This document shows, in pieces, positions 44,940-51,254 of a stretch of DNA of 64,000 nt. Source of the DNA: a virus. Each line of letters starts with the position of its first letter. The stretch's first letter is position 1. The stretch spans positions 1-64,000 of IMG/VR virus record IMGVR_UViG_3300006919_000045; one strand, given 5' to 3'. Under the pieces are notes generated by a model that was given only the letters and a program-made list of their open reading frames with translations, did not search any database and was not told the DNA's origin. A program made the position numbers and the translations under genes.

Positions 44940-44951
44940 GGTTTATTTTTC

Positions 44952-45548
44952 TCACCCCCACTGCAAAGCCATAGCTGCAGCGATTCCAAAAAATGTTACT
45001 GATCGTTCTTTGCCCTGGCCACCACCAAATTTATCATACCCCGTATCGCCTTGGTTACTCCAACGGGGCTTATCATTTACATATCTAGGTTCAATATATT
45101 CTGTGGGCTTTAAGTGAGGCAGCCCTTTTAACCATAGTCCTGTTTTCTTTGATGCATCCTCTCCAAAGTCGTAGGGTTGTACATACTGAGGTTTTGGCAT
45201 AAAATCTAATCGAGTGTTAATACACCCTACGGGGTTTTCTATGCACATCTTTTCTACTGGGGCTTCCCAGAGTTGTGTGATAAATCTAAGTGCTTCTTCT
45301 GTCTTTTCAGCTCTGCCTTCAATTTTGTTATTCCAATGTAGTCCAGAAGCAGCCAGATAAGTGCAAGGAGGGTGCAGAATAACAAGGTCCCATACGCCAC
45401 CATTATATAGTGCGTCAAGTACATCTCCTTGTATATGCGGACCCCGCGCCTCTGTTGGAAGTAAGTCGCAGGAAATCGCATCATGTCCCATTGCTAGGAA
45501 ACAATCTCGTACAGTACCACTAAATTCGCATCCAACTAATATTCTCAT
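44952..45548 (-). CDS. Small cytosine-methyltransferase-like protein
   Basis: 198 residues. Motif-I-like CEFSGTVRDCFLAMGHDAISCDL binds S-adenosylmethionine in this family; DLVILHPPCTYLAAS carries the PPC catalytic motif IV; MCIENPVG resembles the ENV motif VI. The target-recognition region of full-length C5 enzymes is absent, as in a compact family common in phages. It could methylate phage DNA or act on another substrate. The -10 box lies 7 bases before the ATG, suggesting leaderless translation. It has no restriction partner nearby. Confidence 0.7.
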   Translation of the reverse strand: MRILVGCEFSGTVRDCFLAMGHDAISCDLLPTEARGPHIQGDVLDALYNGGVWDLVILHPPCTYLAASGLHWNNKIEGRAEKTEEALRFITQLWEAPVEKMCIENPVGCINTRLDFMPKPQYVQPYDFGEDASKKTGLWLKGLPHLKPTEYIEPRYVNDKPRWSNQGDTGYDKFGGGQGKERSVTFFGIAAAMALQWG

Positions 45549-45555
45549 GCCAAGA

Positions 45556-45585
45556 ATTATATCGCGAAAGGAGCTTCCTTGTCAA
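45556..45585 (-). promoter_or_regulatory. Promoter abutting the methyltransferase-like gene
   Basis: Minus strand TTGACA (45585-45580), 18 bases, TATAAT (45561-45556). Seven bases (TCTTGGC) then lead directly into the ATG at 45548. No ribosome site is present. Confidence 0.75.
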
Positions 45586-45609
45586 GCGTTATTTTTCTTA
45601 GGTTTGAAA

Positions 45610-45630
45610 AAAGGGGCCGTAGCCCCTTAA
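45610..45630 (-). terminator. Intrinsic terminator after the permease gene
   Basis: Minus strand TTAAGGGGC-TACG-GCCCCTT followed by TTTT. It ends the leftward barrel-protein/permease unit about 20 bases past the stop. Confidence 0.85.
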
Positions 45631-45649
45631 AAATATACTATACTAGAGT

Positions 45650-46570
45650 TTAACTTCCCAGTGTATGTATCCCTATTATAATTCCCATTGAGGCGGCTAC
45701 ACCTACCATGAGTTTTCCAAAGTCTTTTGCAATTATTGGCATTGACTTTTCCATTGCTCCGATTGCAAGCTCTCTACCACTAAGAAGTCCAATAAATACC
45801 CAAGTTGTTGACATTGGAATACTATTATACTCCTTAAAGTACCAAAGAATAATTAAATAGATAAGATCAATTAGAGTTGCAGATTTTACATAGCTTGTTC
45901 CGGTTTTGGATACAACAACATCTTGTATCTTTCCTCCTCTTTCGTAAAACATCCAACCCATTCCCGCCACAAATAAGGCACTAATACCTACGAGAATAAG
46001 TGCGGGGATTTCTCTAGGAAGAAATACTGCCATGTTTGCCATATCATGACTTAACCATGTCCACCACAACCAACCTGTTACAGTCCATTGCGCAATTCTC
46101 CAGTTTTTCTCTGAGCCTCTTATTTCTATATTTGAAAGAGCTTTTGTAACAAATGTCCAAATTACAAAGGCACTAGCAAAAGCAACTCCGTATCCTGCAA
46201 AAGATTTTATAAGCATCTTTTCCAAAATAAAAGTTGAAGCAAAGGCACTGAGAACAAGAAAAGAAGTACTTACAGGCACTCCAAATCTTGTTAAAGCAAG
46301 AAGAACTGCGGGAGCGGCAGCGTGATACCACTGCGGTTCTATGTAAGGTATTTTATCTAGTCTACCATAGGAAATATCCCCATGCACTCCAAATCCATAC
46401 CAGATGGCAAAAAGAAGTACACTACTTGCAGCGCCCCAAAGAATTTTCCAATCTATTTCTTTATTGGAAGCCATCCAAGTGCCGAGAGTTTGAATACTAT
46501 CATTTGCGATTACTGTGTAACTTGCTAAGCTGAAACCTAGCACAGTCCACAAAAGTGTCATCATATCCAT
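45650..46570 (-). CDS. Pho4/Pit-like inner-membrane permease, putative phosphate transporter
   Basis: 306 residues, about eight hydrophobic segments. Two internal repeats match the signature of Pit/Pho4 phosphate permeases: IANDSIQTLGT and SHDMANMAVF in place of GANDVANA, and VPVSTSFLVLSAF and IPMSTTWVFIGLLSG in place of PVSTTHAIVGA. The family moves inorganic phosphate with H+ or Na+. The match is by eye and the loop residues deviate, so the substrate is uncertain. It follows an outer-membrane barrel gene with a one-base overlap, forming a two-gene operon closed by a terminator. Confidence 0.6.
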   Translation of the reverse strand: MDMMTLLWTVLGFSLASYTVIANDSIQTLGTWMASNKEIDWKILWGAASSVLLFAIWYGFGVHGDISYGRLDKIPYIEPQWYHAAAPAVLLALTRFGVPVSTSFLVLSAFASTFILEKMLIKSFAGYGVAFASAFVIWTFVTKALSNIEIRGSEKNWRIAQWTVTGWLWWTWLSHDMANMAVFLPREIPALILVGISALFVAGMGWMFYERGGKIQDVVVSKTGTSYVKSATLIDLIYLIILWYFKEYNSIPMSTTWVFIGLLSGRELAIGAMEKSMPIIAKDFGKLMVGVAASMGIIIGIHTLGS

Positions 46571-47115
46571 TATAATTTAGCCTCCCAGTGTATTCCTGTC
46601 ACTGTAATTTTTCTAGCGTATCCCTCTGTAGATTTACGCTCTATAAAAGGAGTGACTTTCCAATTCTTTTCTTTATAAGTTATCCCGAGCTGGTCGCGAG
46701 CATCAAACTTTGTACCAGAATCCTTAAAGCTCCAGCGGGGTTGCCACTTTGCGTAAAGATAAAAAGGTCCGTAAAGGTGAGGAGTGTATTCTGCAATAAA
46801 GCGATATCTCCAGTGCGACTCCTTGTTGTTAAAGTGGCGATACTCCATACGGCCTTCAAAAACTAAGTCTTTATATGAAAAAAATTCTCCCGTGAATTTT
46901 ATGCGATTCTCCTGCGTAAGTCTTAAATCTGCGTAACGATACATGATTTCGATAGGCCCTATTTTATTTCCGATTTCGATATGTTTTCCCCCTTCACGGT
47001 GACGAAAAGTATACTCCCAGTCGTTTTTCTTTAATTTATAATTATATTCTTGTTGATCGGACGCTATCACAGCGGTCGGCATTGCTAAAACTAACGCTAA
47101 AAATAAATAACGCAT
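46570..47115 (-). CDS. Outer-membrane beta-barrel-like protein
   Basis: 181 residues. A signal peptide (RYLFLALVLAMPTAVIAS) is followed by alternating aromatic/polar strands typical of an outer-membrane barrel (WEYTFRHREGGKHIEIG; EYTPHLYGPFYLYAKWQPRW) and a terminal strand ITVTGIHWEAKL. AGAAAGGAGAG is a good ribosome site. It is cotranscribed with the permease. A channel or surface role is inferred. No porin family name can be given safely. Confidence 0.6.
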   Translation of the reverse strand: MRYLFLALVLAMPTAVIASDQQEYNYKLKKNDWEYTFRHREGGKHIEIGNKIGPIEIMYRYADLRLTQENRIKFTGEFFSYKDLVFEGRMEYRHFNNKESHWRYRFIAEYTPHLYGPFYLYAKWQPRWSFKDSGTKFDARDQLGITYKEKNWKVTPFIERKSTEGYARKITVTGIHWEAKL

Positions 47116-47135
47116 AATGCTCTCCTTTCTAACCT

Positions 47136-47170
47136 TGTGGAATTCTTACCACAGAATATATTATACCACA
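47136..47170 (-). promoter_or_regulatory. Leftward -10 embedded in TGTGG/CCACA repeats
   Basis: TATAAT lies on the minus strand at 47165-47160. CCACA occurs at 47166-47170 and 47149-47153, and its inverse TGTGG at 47136-47140, giving the near-palindrome TGTGG-N8-CCACA and a wider CTTGTGG...CCACAAG pair. No good -35 is seen. The layout suggests an operator for the barrel/permease operon. Confidence 0.5.
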
Positions 47171-47257
47171 AGATTGTTACAATTTTATGAAAACACCAAA
47201 ACAACTTTTCTCAATTTTTCCAAAGTTGTACGTGTGGGGGTGCGTGGCGCGGCTAGA

Positions 47258-47272
47258 TGAGAATGAGTCTCA
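47258..47272. promoter_or_regulatory. Fur-box-like 7-1-7 inverted repeat
   Basis: TGAGAAT-G-AGTCTCA differs from a perfect 7-1-7 Fur-type repeat (TGAGAAT-N-ATTCTCA) at one position. It could bind a host Fur protein. The same bases could form an RNA hairpin (ATGAGA-ATGAG-TCTCAT) nested in GTGGGG/CCCCAC, so a structural role is the alternative. Confidence 0.4.
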
Positions 47273-47335
47273 TTACCGCCCCACTCCTGGCGGATCGCAA
47301 GCACAATCCCGGCCCGGGGTCAAGCATTTTTTCAA

Positions 47336-47398
47336 ATTTTTTTTGTGACATATTCACACAAAAAAAGCTGTACGGTGGGGCGCGAATGGTGTTATACT
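47336..47398 (+). promoter_or_regulatory. Palindrome and weak rightward promoter
   Basis: A run TTTTTTTGTG is mirrored by CACAAAAAAA around 47338-47365; its core TGTGA-CATAT-TCACA (47344-47358) resembles a CRP-type site but with a 5-base rather than 6-base spacer. A TATACT -10 (47393-47398) without a clear -35 lies downstream and would drive the GC-rich island. An activator-dependent promoter is plausible. Confidence 0.4.
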
Positions 47399-47449
47399 CT
47401 CAGCATGAGATGGGGGATTGGCTTCCATCACTTACTACCAAGGTGACTT

Positions 47450-47749
47450 ATGTCTAACTACACCAAGGCAATGGAGCAACGCATACGCGAAGCCGCTCCT
47501 CTCAACCTCGCTAAAGCCAAAGCATTGGCAGAGGAATTTGCGAGCGTAACACATCGCTCGGTCATTAGCAAGGCGCAGAGCATGGGCGTTGAATACGTCA
47601 AGGCCGCACCTGCGGCTCGCTCTCCGCGTCAAGCGGAACCGACCAAGGCCGACATTCTCGCGGAGATTCGCCGCGCTGTCGCCCTTGCAGATCGTGACGG
47701 CGATCTGACAAAGGCAGAGCTTTCCACAATCTTAATGGCGATCGCATGA
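47450..47749 (+). CDS. HTH-like small regulator, paralogue 1
   Basis: 99 residues. The N-terminal half (LAKAKALAEEFASVTHRSVIS followed by KAQSMGV) aligns by eye with helix-turn-helix-like segments of proteins at 51255, 53987 and 62855. The C-terminal half (TKADILAEIRRAVALADRDGD) matches their TKVEIV...-type second domain. It is the first gene of the GC-rich island and has an AAGGTGAC ribosome site. Likely a phage DNA-binding regulator; target unknown. Confidence 0.6.
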   Translation: MSNYTKAMEQRIREAAPLNLAKAKALAEEFASVTHRSVISKAQSMGVEYVKAAPAARSPRQAEPTKADILAEIRRAVALADRDGDLTKAELSTILMAIA

Positions 47750-47943
47750 TCGCCGTTATCGGATGGCTCGGTGCGCTCTGCATGGCGGGCGCTCCTTTCA
47801 TCATCGACACCGACGCGGGTAAGATCCTCGCAATTGCTGGCCTGTTGATGTTGACTCAACAGGCGGCAGATGGTAAACTCTGGAATCTGGTTTGCTTAAA
47901 CATTGCGGGAATTATTGGATACTCTTATGCACTTTATTTTTGA
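47746..47943 (+). CDS. Small membrane protein (65 aa)
   Basis: Three hydrophobic segments (IAVIGWLGALCMAGAPFII; GKILAIAGLLMLT; LVCLNIAGIIGYSYALYF). It overlaps the upstream stop by four bases (ATGA) and runs into the next gene by 17 bases. The last helix resembles small sugar or nicotinamide-type transporter halves, but this is too short to assign. Confidence 0.55.
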   Translation: MIAVIGWLGALCMAGAPFIIDTDAGKILAIAGLLMLTQQAADGKLWNLVCLNIAGIIGYSYALYF

Positions 47944-48406
47944 TCTTGACCATACCGTCATCGATTCCTCACACCGACAGATCACGCGGGCGGATGGCTC
48001 GCTTGACCTAGCGGCTTGGATTGAGAACAACACCCGCGAGAATATCATGGGTGACTCACTGCTACCGCTCGCCAGACAATGGCGACTAGCAGATAAGAAA
48101 GGCGCGACTATTGTTATCTGCACTGCCCGCGTTATGGGCGCGCATGATTTCGATTTTCTCGCATCGCATGGCCTACGGTGGGACGCTTGCCTCTCTCGCC
48201 CGATGGGAAACACACTAGCGGACGCGGAACTTAAGGAAACTCTGCTACGCAAATATGCCACGGCTCGGCCTATGTCATGGGCGCGATTCTGCTCTACATC
48301 AATCTTTTTTGATGATAACGAATCGGTGCTCTCAATGCTTGACGGGCTCGGCATCAGGGCTTATAATTCTATTTCTTTCAATCAATCGCTAAGGAAAACA
48401 GCATGA
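47927..48406 (+). CDS. HAD-like phosphatase
   Basis: 159 residues from the ATG at 47927. HAD motif I is FDLDHTVIDS (nucleophile Asp6 and Asp8), motif II is VICTARV and the late acidic motif is IFFDDNES. The length and motifs fit small phage HAD hydrolases that act on nucleotides or polynucleotide ends; the substrate is not shown by the sequence. It is in a four-base-overlap operon with the following gene and upstream of the PPK2 gene. Confidence 0.65.
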   Translation: MHFIFDLDHTVIDSSHRQITRADGSLDLAAWIENNTRENIMGDSLLPLARQWRLADKKGATIVICTARVMGAHDFDFLASHGLRWDACLSRPMGNTLADAELKETLLRKYATARPMSWARFCSTSIFFDDNESVLSMLDGLGIRAYNSISFNQSLRKTA

Positions 48407-48990
48407 TTCGTTTACGCAAAATCGCCACCATTGACACTCAGGTAATGAAGCCTAGAGACTATCAGGAAAACGGCGACCCACAATCAGGCATGGGCTATAA
48501 CTATCTTTATGAGATTGTCGGCCTTGACAAATACAACGCGGCATTCGCTGGCGTTCGCATGACTAAGGATGGCTATGCCAAGGAATTTTATTCCACTGGT
48601 CACAATGGCCTTTTCTCTCGCGTTCGCACTACACTGCGAGAATTTGAGCGCGTTTTTTGCGACGGTGAATTTGGCGCTCTGGAGGCTATCGTCTACGGCA
48701 ACATCTGCAAGGGTGCAAATCGCTCACTCGCTCAGGAGCAATACATTCACAAACGCAATCAACACGGCGAAGAATGGATGCTTCCGACCATCGAAGCGGC
48801 TACGCCTCGCGGTCAGAAGCGACCTTCCGGCTCGACTGAATTTTACAACTGGTCACCGAAACGCGCTTATGGCAAATACCTTCAGAGCATGACGCGCAAA
48901 GCGATTGGCGAAGGGTGGCAGGATATTATCGACCACAATTTTCGCGGCCAATCTGGGTGGGCGCTTCCGACTGTCGGGCGGGAACTGTGA
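48403..48990 (+). CDS. Hypothetical protein (195 aa) in GC-rich island
   Basis: Not recognised. Soluble, mixed alpha/beta, with several Tyr- and Trp-containing stretches (GMGYNYLYEIVGLDKYN; STEFYNWSPKRAYGKYL). It is coupled to the HAD gene by an ATGA overlap and to a small membrane peptide by GTGA. GC content is clearly higher than in the neighbouring arms. Confidence 0.5.
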   Translation: MIRLRKIATIDTQVMKPRDYQENGDPQSGMGYNYLYEIVGLDKYNAAFAGVRMTKDGYAKEFYSTGHNGLFSRVRTTLREFERVFCDGEFGALEAIVYGNICKGANRSLAQEQYIHKRNQHGEEWMLPTIEAATPRGQKRPSGSTEFYNWSPKRAYGKYLQSMTRKAIGEGWQDIIDHNFRGQSGWALPTVGREL

Positions 48991-49094
48991 GAGCGGGGGC
49001 GCTGATAGCTGGCGCATACCTTGTTTATTCCGTCGTCACTGATCTGGCGATCTGGGGCGGCGCGGTTTACTATTATTTCAATGGGGGCTTTTGA
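48987..49094 (+). CDS. 35-residue membrane peptide
   Basis: GTG start overlapping the upstream stop (GTGA) and TGA overlapping the next ATG (TGATG). The product has a helix ALIAGAYLVYSVVTDLAIW and an aromatic tail. The perfect coupling on both sides supports a real gene. Function unknown. Confidence 0.5.
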   Translation: MRAGALIAGAYLVYSVVTDLAIWGGAVYYYFNGGF

Positions 49095-49693
49095 TGAAAG
49101 CACTACAAGCGAAACTCAACCGGCTCGCGGAGAATCTCTCCGCTCCGGTGGCGGTAATTTTAGAGGGGCGTGATACTGCTGGCAAATCCTCGACTATTCG
49201 GGAATTGACTCACTACCTACCGCCCGACCTTTACAGCGTTTGCCTATCGCACAAACCTAGCAAACGCGCAATGGCGGCATGGCTACCCTACTGGGAAACC
49301 AAACTACCAACGCAACCGCGCATCGTGTTTTTTGATCGAAGCTGGTACAGCCGCGCGATGGTTCAACATCTCAACGGATGGTGTACGCCGCGACAATACA
49401 ACAATTTTATGCGGCGTCATAAAAACTGGGAAGCTAATCAGCCGGTGCGCTTGATTAAATTTTGGCTTTCGATTTCGGAACAGGAACAGCAACGCCGAAT
49501 AATTCAACGCAAGCATTCACCGCTCACCTACTGGAAATTTTCGGAGAATGATGAAAACGCACTTTCGCATTATGACCGCATGAGCATTTTAAAAGAGCGC
49601 GTTATTGATTCGGAATGGCACACAATTAATTTCGAAAATAAATCAAAAGGAATTAAAAAATTGCTTGACAAATTATGCGGCGAGCTGGCATAA
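49094..49693 (+). CDS. Polyphosphate kinase 2 family protein
   Basis: 199 residues. PPK2 landmarks are all present: Walker A EGRDTAGKSSTI (24-35), Walker B region VFFDRSWYSRAMV (78-90), the lid Arg pair in ISEQEQQRRI (127-136) and the YWKFSENDENAL segment (146-157). The family transfers phosphate between polyphosphate and nucleotides (class-dependent ADP/GDP or AMP). The chain is short for PPK2 (usually 230-300 residues), mainly at the N-terminus. It sits in the GC-rich island after a HAD-like gene. The direction of the reaction and substrate class cannot be told from sequence. Confidence 0.85.
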   Translation: MKALQAKLNRLAENLSAPVAVILEGRDTAGKSSTIRELTHYLPPDLYSVCLSHKPSKRAMAAWLPYWETKLPTQPRIVFFDRSWYSRAMVQHLNGWCTPRQYNNFMRRHKNWEANQPVRLIKFWLSISEQEQQRRIIQRKHSPLTYWKFSENDENALSHYDRMSILKERVIDSEWHTINFENKSKGIKKLLDKLCGELA

Positions 49694-49694
49694 T
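49665..49694 (+). promoter_or_regulatory. Promoter inside the end of the PPK2 gene
   Basis: TTGACA (49665-49670), 18 bases, CATAAT (49689-49694). It would drive the 55-residue acidic protein, whose ATG at 49741 has an AAGGAGA ribosome site. Confidence 0.6.
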
Positions 49695-49740
49695 GTTTTT
49701 ATTGACTAGGGGATTGGCCCCAGGAAAAGGAGAAAGAAAA

Positions 49741-49908
49741 ATGTCACACTACGTAAACGAAGCCAACGCCGAAGCCTGCTACGAAGAAGCCTGCGAAGCG
49801 GGTTACGCTTTTTTCCCCGAAGCCGACTGGGACGGTCAAGCGTTCGAGGCTTGGGTAAACTGGAAAACGGACGAGCTTCTTTCTGAGCTTCCCGACGGGT
49901 ACCGTTAA
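49741..49908 (+). CDS. Small acidic protein (55 aa)
   Basis: ATG with AAAAGGAGA before it. Acidic and aromatic (NEANAEACYEEACEAGYAFF; DWDGQAFEAWVNWKTDELL). Followed by an intrinsic terminator, so it forms a single-gene unit. Acidic small proteins of this kind can be DNA mimics or inhibitors, which is only a possibility. Confidence 0.6.
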   Translation: MSHYVNEANAEACYEEACEAGYAFFPEADWDGQAFEAWVNWKTDELLSELPDGYR

Positions 49909-49935
49909 TGTTCCATGTGGAACACCTCGCCCAAC

Positions 49936-49957
49936 TCCTTGATTTATCAAGGATTTT
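49936..49957 (+). terminator. Intrinsic terminator after the 55-residue protein
   Basis: TCCTTGA-TTTA-TCAAGGA stem followed by TTTT. Confidence 0.7.
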
Positions 49958-50132
49958 GGCGCGCTCGCGCCAGTAGTAGTGCGACAGCGAAGTTGCTTAA
50001 AGGTGCAAATTAAGTTGAACAAAAACAGGTACTTAACAGTTAGTCTTTGAAAATTGGCGCGGGGGCGCCAGTAGTAGTGCAACGGTAGTTCAAATGTGGT
50101 GTTGCTTGCGCCATTATAAGTAGTAGTGCAAC
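49956..50132. repeat. Hairpin plus GTAGTAGTGCRAC repeats
   Basis: Two copies of TTGGCGC...GCGCCAGTAGTAGTGCRAC occur at 49956-49985 and 50054-50083, each with a G/C-rich inverted repeat. A third GTAGTAGTGCAAC at 50120-50132 follows GCGCC. Bases between copies 2 and 3 can also pair (GCAAC/GTTGC). The repeats lie in non-coding DNA. Confidence 0.7.
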
Positions 50133-50357
50133 AAAAGTCAAGTCTTTTTTGCGGGTGTGGTGCAAATTATTTACAATTGTACCAGTCTTCGTGCCAGACC
50201 CCGTGCCCACCCTGGTAGTATACGCGCAAAACGTGGCAATGTCAAGGATTATTTGCAGCAAGTCCCGGGATAATCTTTTAAAAGCGCGGCGCCGATTATA
50301 CAGTAGTAGACCGGCAGTTGTCAAGTACTTTTTGCACAATTGGTGCAAATAAATCGC

Positions 50358-50387
50358 TTGACAAGTCTCTGCGGGGTAGCATATAAT
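50358..50387 (+). promoter_or_regulatory. Promoter firing into the iteron cluster
   Basis: TTGACA (50358-50363), 18 bases, TATAAT (50382-50387). The expected start is inside the TGGCAAA repeats, so binding there could repress it, or the transcript could act as a primer or small RNA. Confidence 0.6.
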
Positions 50388-50528
50388 GGCAAATTGTGGC
50401 AAACCTGGGGCAAACAGTGGCAAATTTACGAAAATTTTGGCAGATTAGGTGCAAAAAACACTTGACAGCCGAAATTTCGTACGCCGCCCCCCGGAATTCG
50501 CTTGCGTTGGGGTTACGACAAAAAAGAT

Positions 50529-50557
50529 TTGACATTGGGAACCGGAGGTAGTATAAT
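50529..50557 (+). promoter_or_regulatory. Early promoter 1
   Basis: TTGACA (50529-50534), 17 bases, TATAAT (50552-50557). A GGAGG ribosome site follows, 7 bases before the ATG at 50582. Confidence 0.8.
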
Positions 50558-50581
50558 ATTTATCAAATCGGAGGAAACTGC

Positions 50582-50770
50582 ATGAACGATATTCAATTTG
50601 AAGCCTTTAGCTTGTACGCAGGTATGCGTATGGACGGTATGTCTAAGCTGGATGCATTTATGTGGACAATAAAGTGTCTGCTTCCAGAGGAAGACTACCC
50701 CAACGGATACGATGATGGTGCAGTAGAGCTGTACTCTTGGTTGCGGCAGAAGGTAAAGCTGGATGACTAA
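50582..50770 (+). CDS. Small acidic early protein (62 aa)
   Basis: First gene behind a strong promoter, with GGAGG before the ATG. The product (NDIQFEAFSLYAGMRMDGMS, then EDYPNGYDDGAVELYSWLRQ) is acidic and helical. It overlaps the next gene by eight bases. Unknown function, probably expressed very early. Confidence 0.6.
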   Translation: MNDIQFEAFSLYAGMRMDGMSKLDAFMWTIKCLLPEEDYPNGYDDGAVELYSWLRQKVKLDD

Positions 50771-51188
50771 GATTAGAGTAAAAGCAAAAAAGCAATGGTC
50801 TGAGGCTGAGCGACGTTTGGCCCGGGCTGCTGCAGCCTTTGCAACTAACGAACTAGCATTAGATGTAAGTCCGATACCTATTCACATTGTACTAAAGGGC
50901 AGAAACGAACAAGATTTTGGTGACTCTATAGACCTGGGGCATAAAGTTATTGTACGTATTAACAAAAGCCCAAACTGGCTGGGTACTTTATTTCACGAAC
51001 TAGAGCACGCTCGTCAATATGTTTACTGCGAACTTGAGCTAGAAACTGACCATGTTATATGGCGTGGAACACTATCTGCTAGAGATGCGGGCAACTATGA
51101 GGAGTACTGGAAATCTCCTTGGGAAGTGGAAGCAAGGCAAAAAGAAAGAGAATTATTTGCAGCTTTCCAAAAAAATCTCTTGACATAA
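50763..51188 (+). CDS. Putative zinc metallopeptidase (HExxH)
   Basis: 141 residues. TLFHELEHARQYVY (75-88) contains HELEH with the two zinc His at 78 and 82 and the catalytic Glu79. A later PWEVEARQKE (119-128) supplies a Glu that can be the third ligand, as in minigluzincin-like peptidases. Its small size fits that class. No signal peptide, so it should act in the cytoplasm. Substrate unknown; early expression suggests host takeover or counter-defence, which is inference. Confidence 0.65.
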   Translation: MTKIRVKAKKQWSEAERRLARAAAAFATNELALDVSPIPIHIVLKGRNEQDFGDSIDLGHKVIVRINKSPNWLGTLFHELEHARQYVYCELELETDHVIWRGTLSARDAGNYEEYWKSPWEVEARQKERELFAAFQKNLLT

Positions 51189-51208
51189 TCCTCAGAACCT
51201 TGTATAAT
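51180..51208 (+). promoter_or_regulatory. Early promoter 2
   Basis: TTGACA (51180-51185), 17 bases, TATAAT (51203-51208). It overlaps the stop of the peptidase gene and precedes the second HTH-like paralogue. Confidence 0.8.
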
Positions 51209-51254
51209 ATATTTTCAAAAGTGGTAAAACAAACTAATTTTTCGGGAGAAAAAA

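Larger units (their letters stand above)
49909..50581. other. 673-base non-coding region with iteron-like repeats, candidate origin
   Basis: GGTGCAAA occurs at 50002, 50159, 50342 and 50448. A cluster of TGGCAAA/GTGGCAAA/GGGGCAAA lies at 50387-50424 with spacings of about 10 bases. The region also has the hairpin repeats, two good promoters and no credible ORF. Direct repeats at helical spacing beside hairpins resemble iteron origins. Regulator-binding sites for transcription control are the main alternative. Confidence 0.45.

Noticed and set aside
47435-49103. Minus-strand open frames of 65-152 codons in the GC-rich island.
   Set aside because: They are mirror frames created by GC-rich codons of the plus-strand genes, which have motifs and proper overlaps.
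50462-50490. A promoter at the TTGACA at 50462.
   Set aside because: No -10-like sequence occurs 15-19 bases downstream.
50040-50535. Two minus-strand open frames (127 and 79 codons) over the iteron region.
   Set aside because: Their sequences are read from the repeats (repeating FATVC/FATIC and similar), lack ribosome sites and oppose the local promoters.
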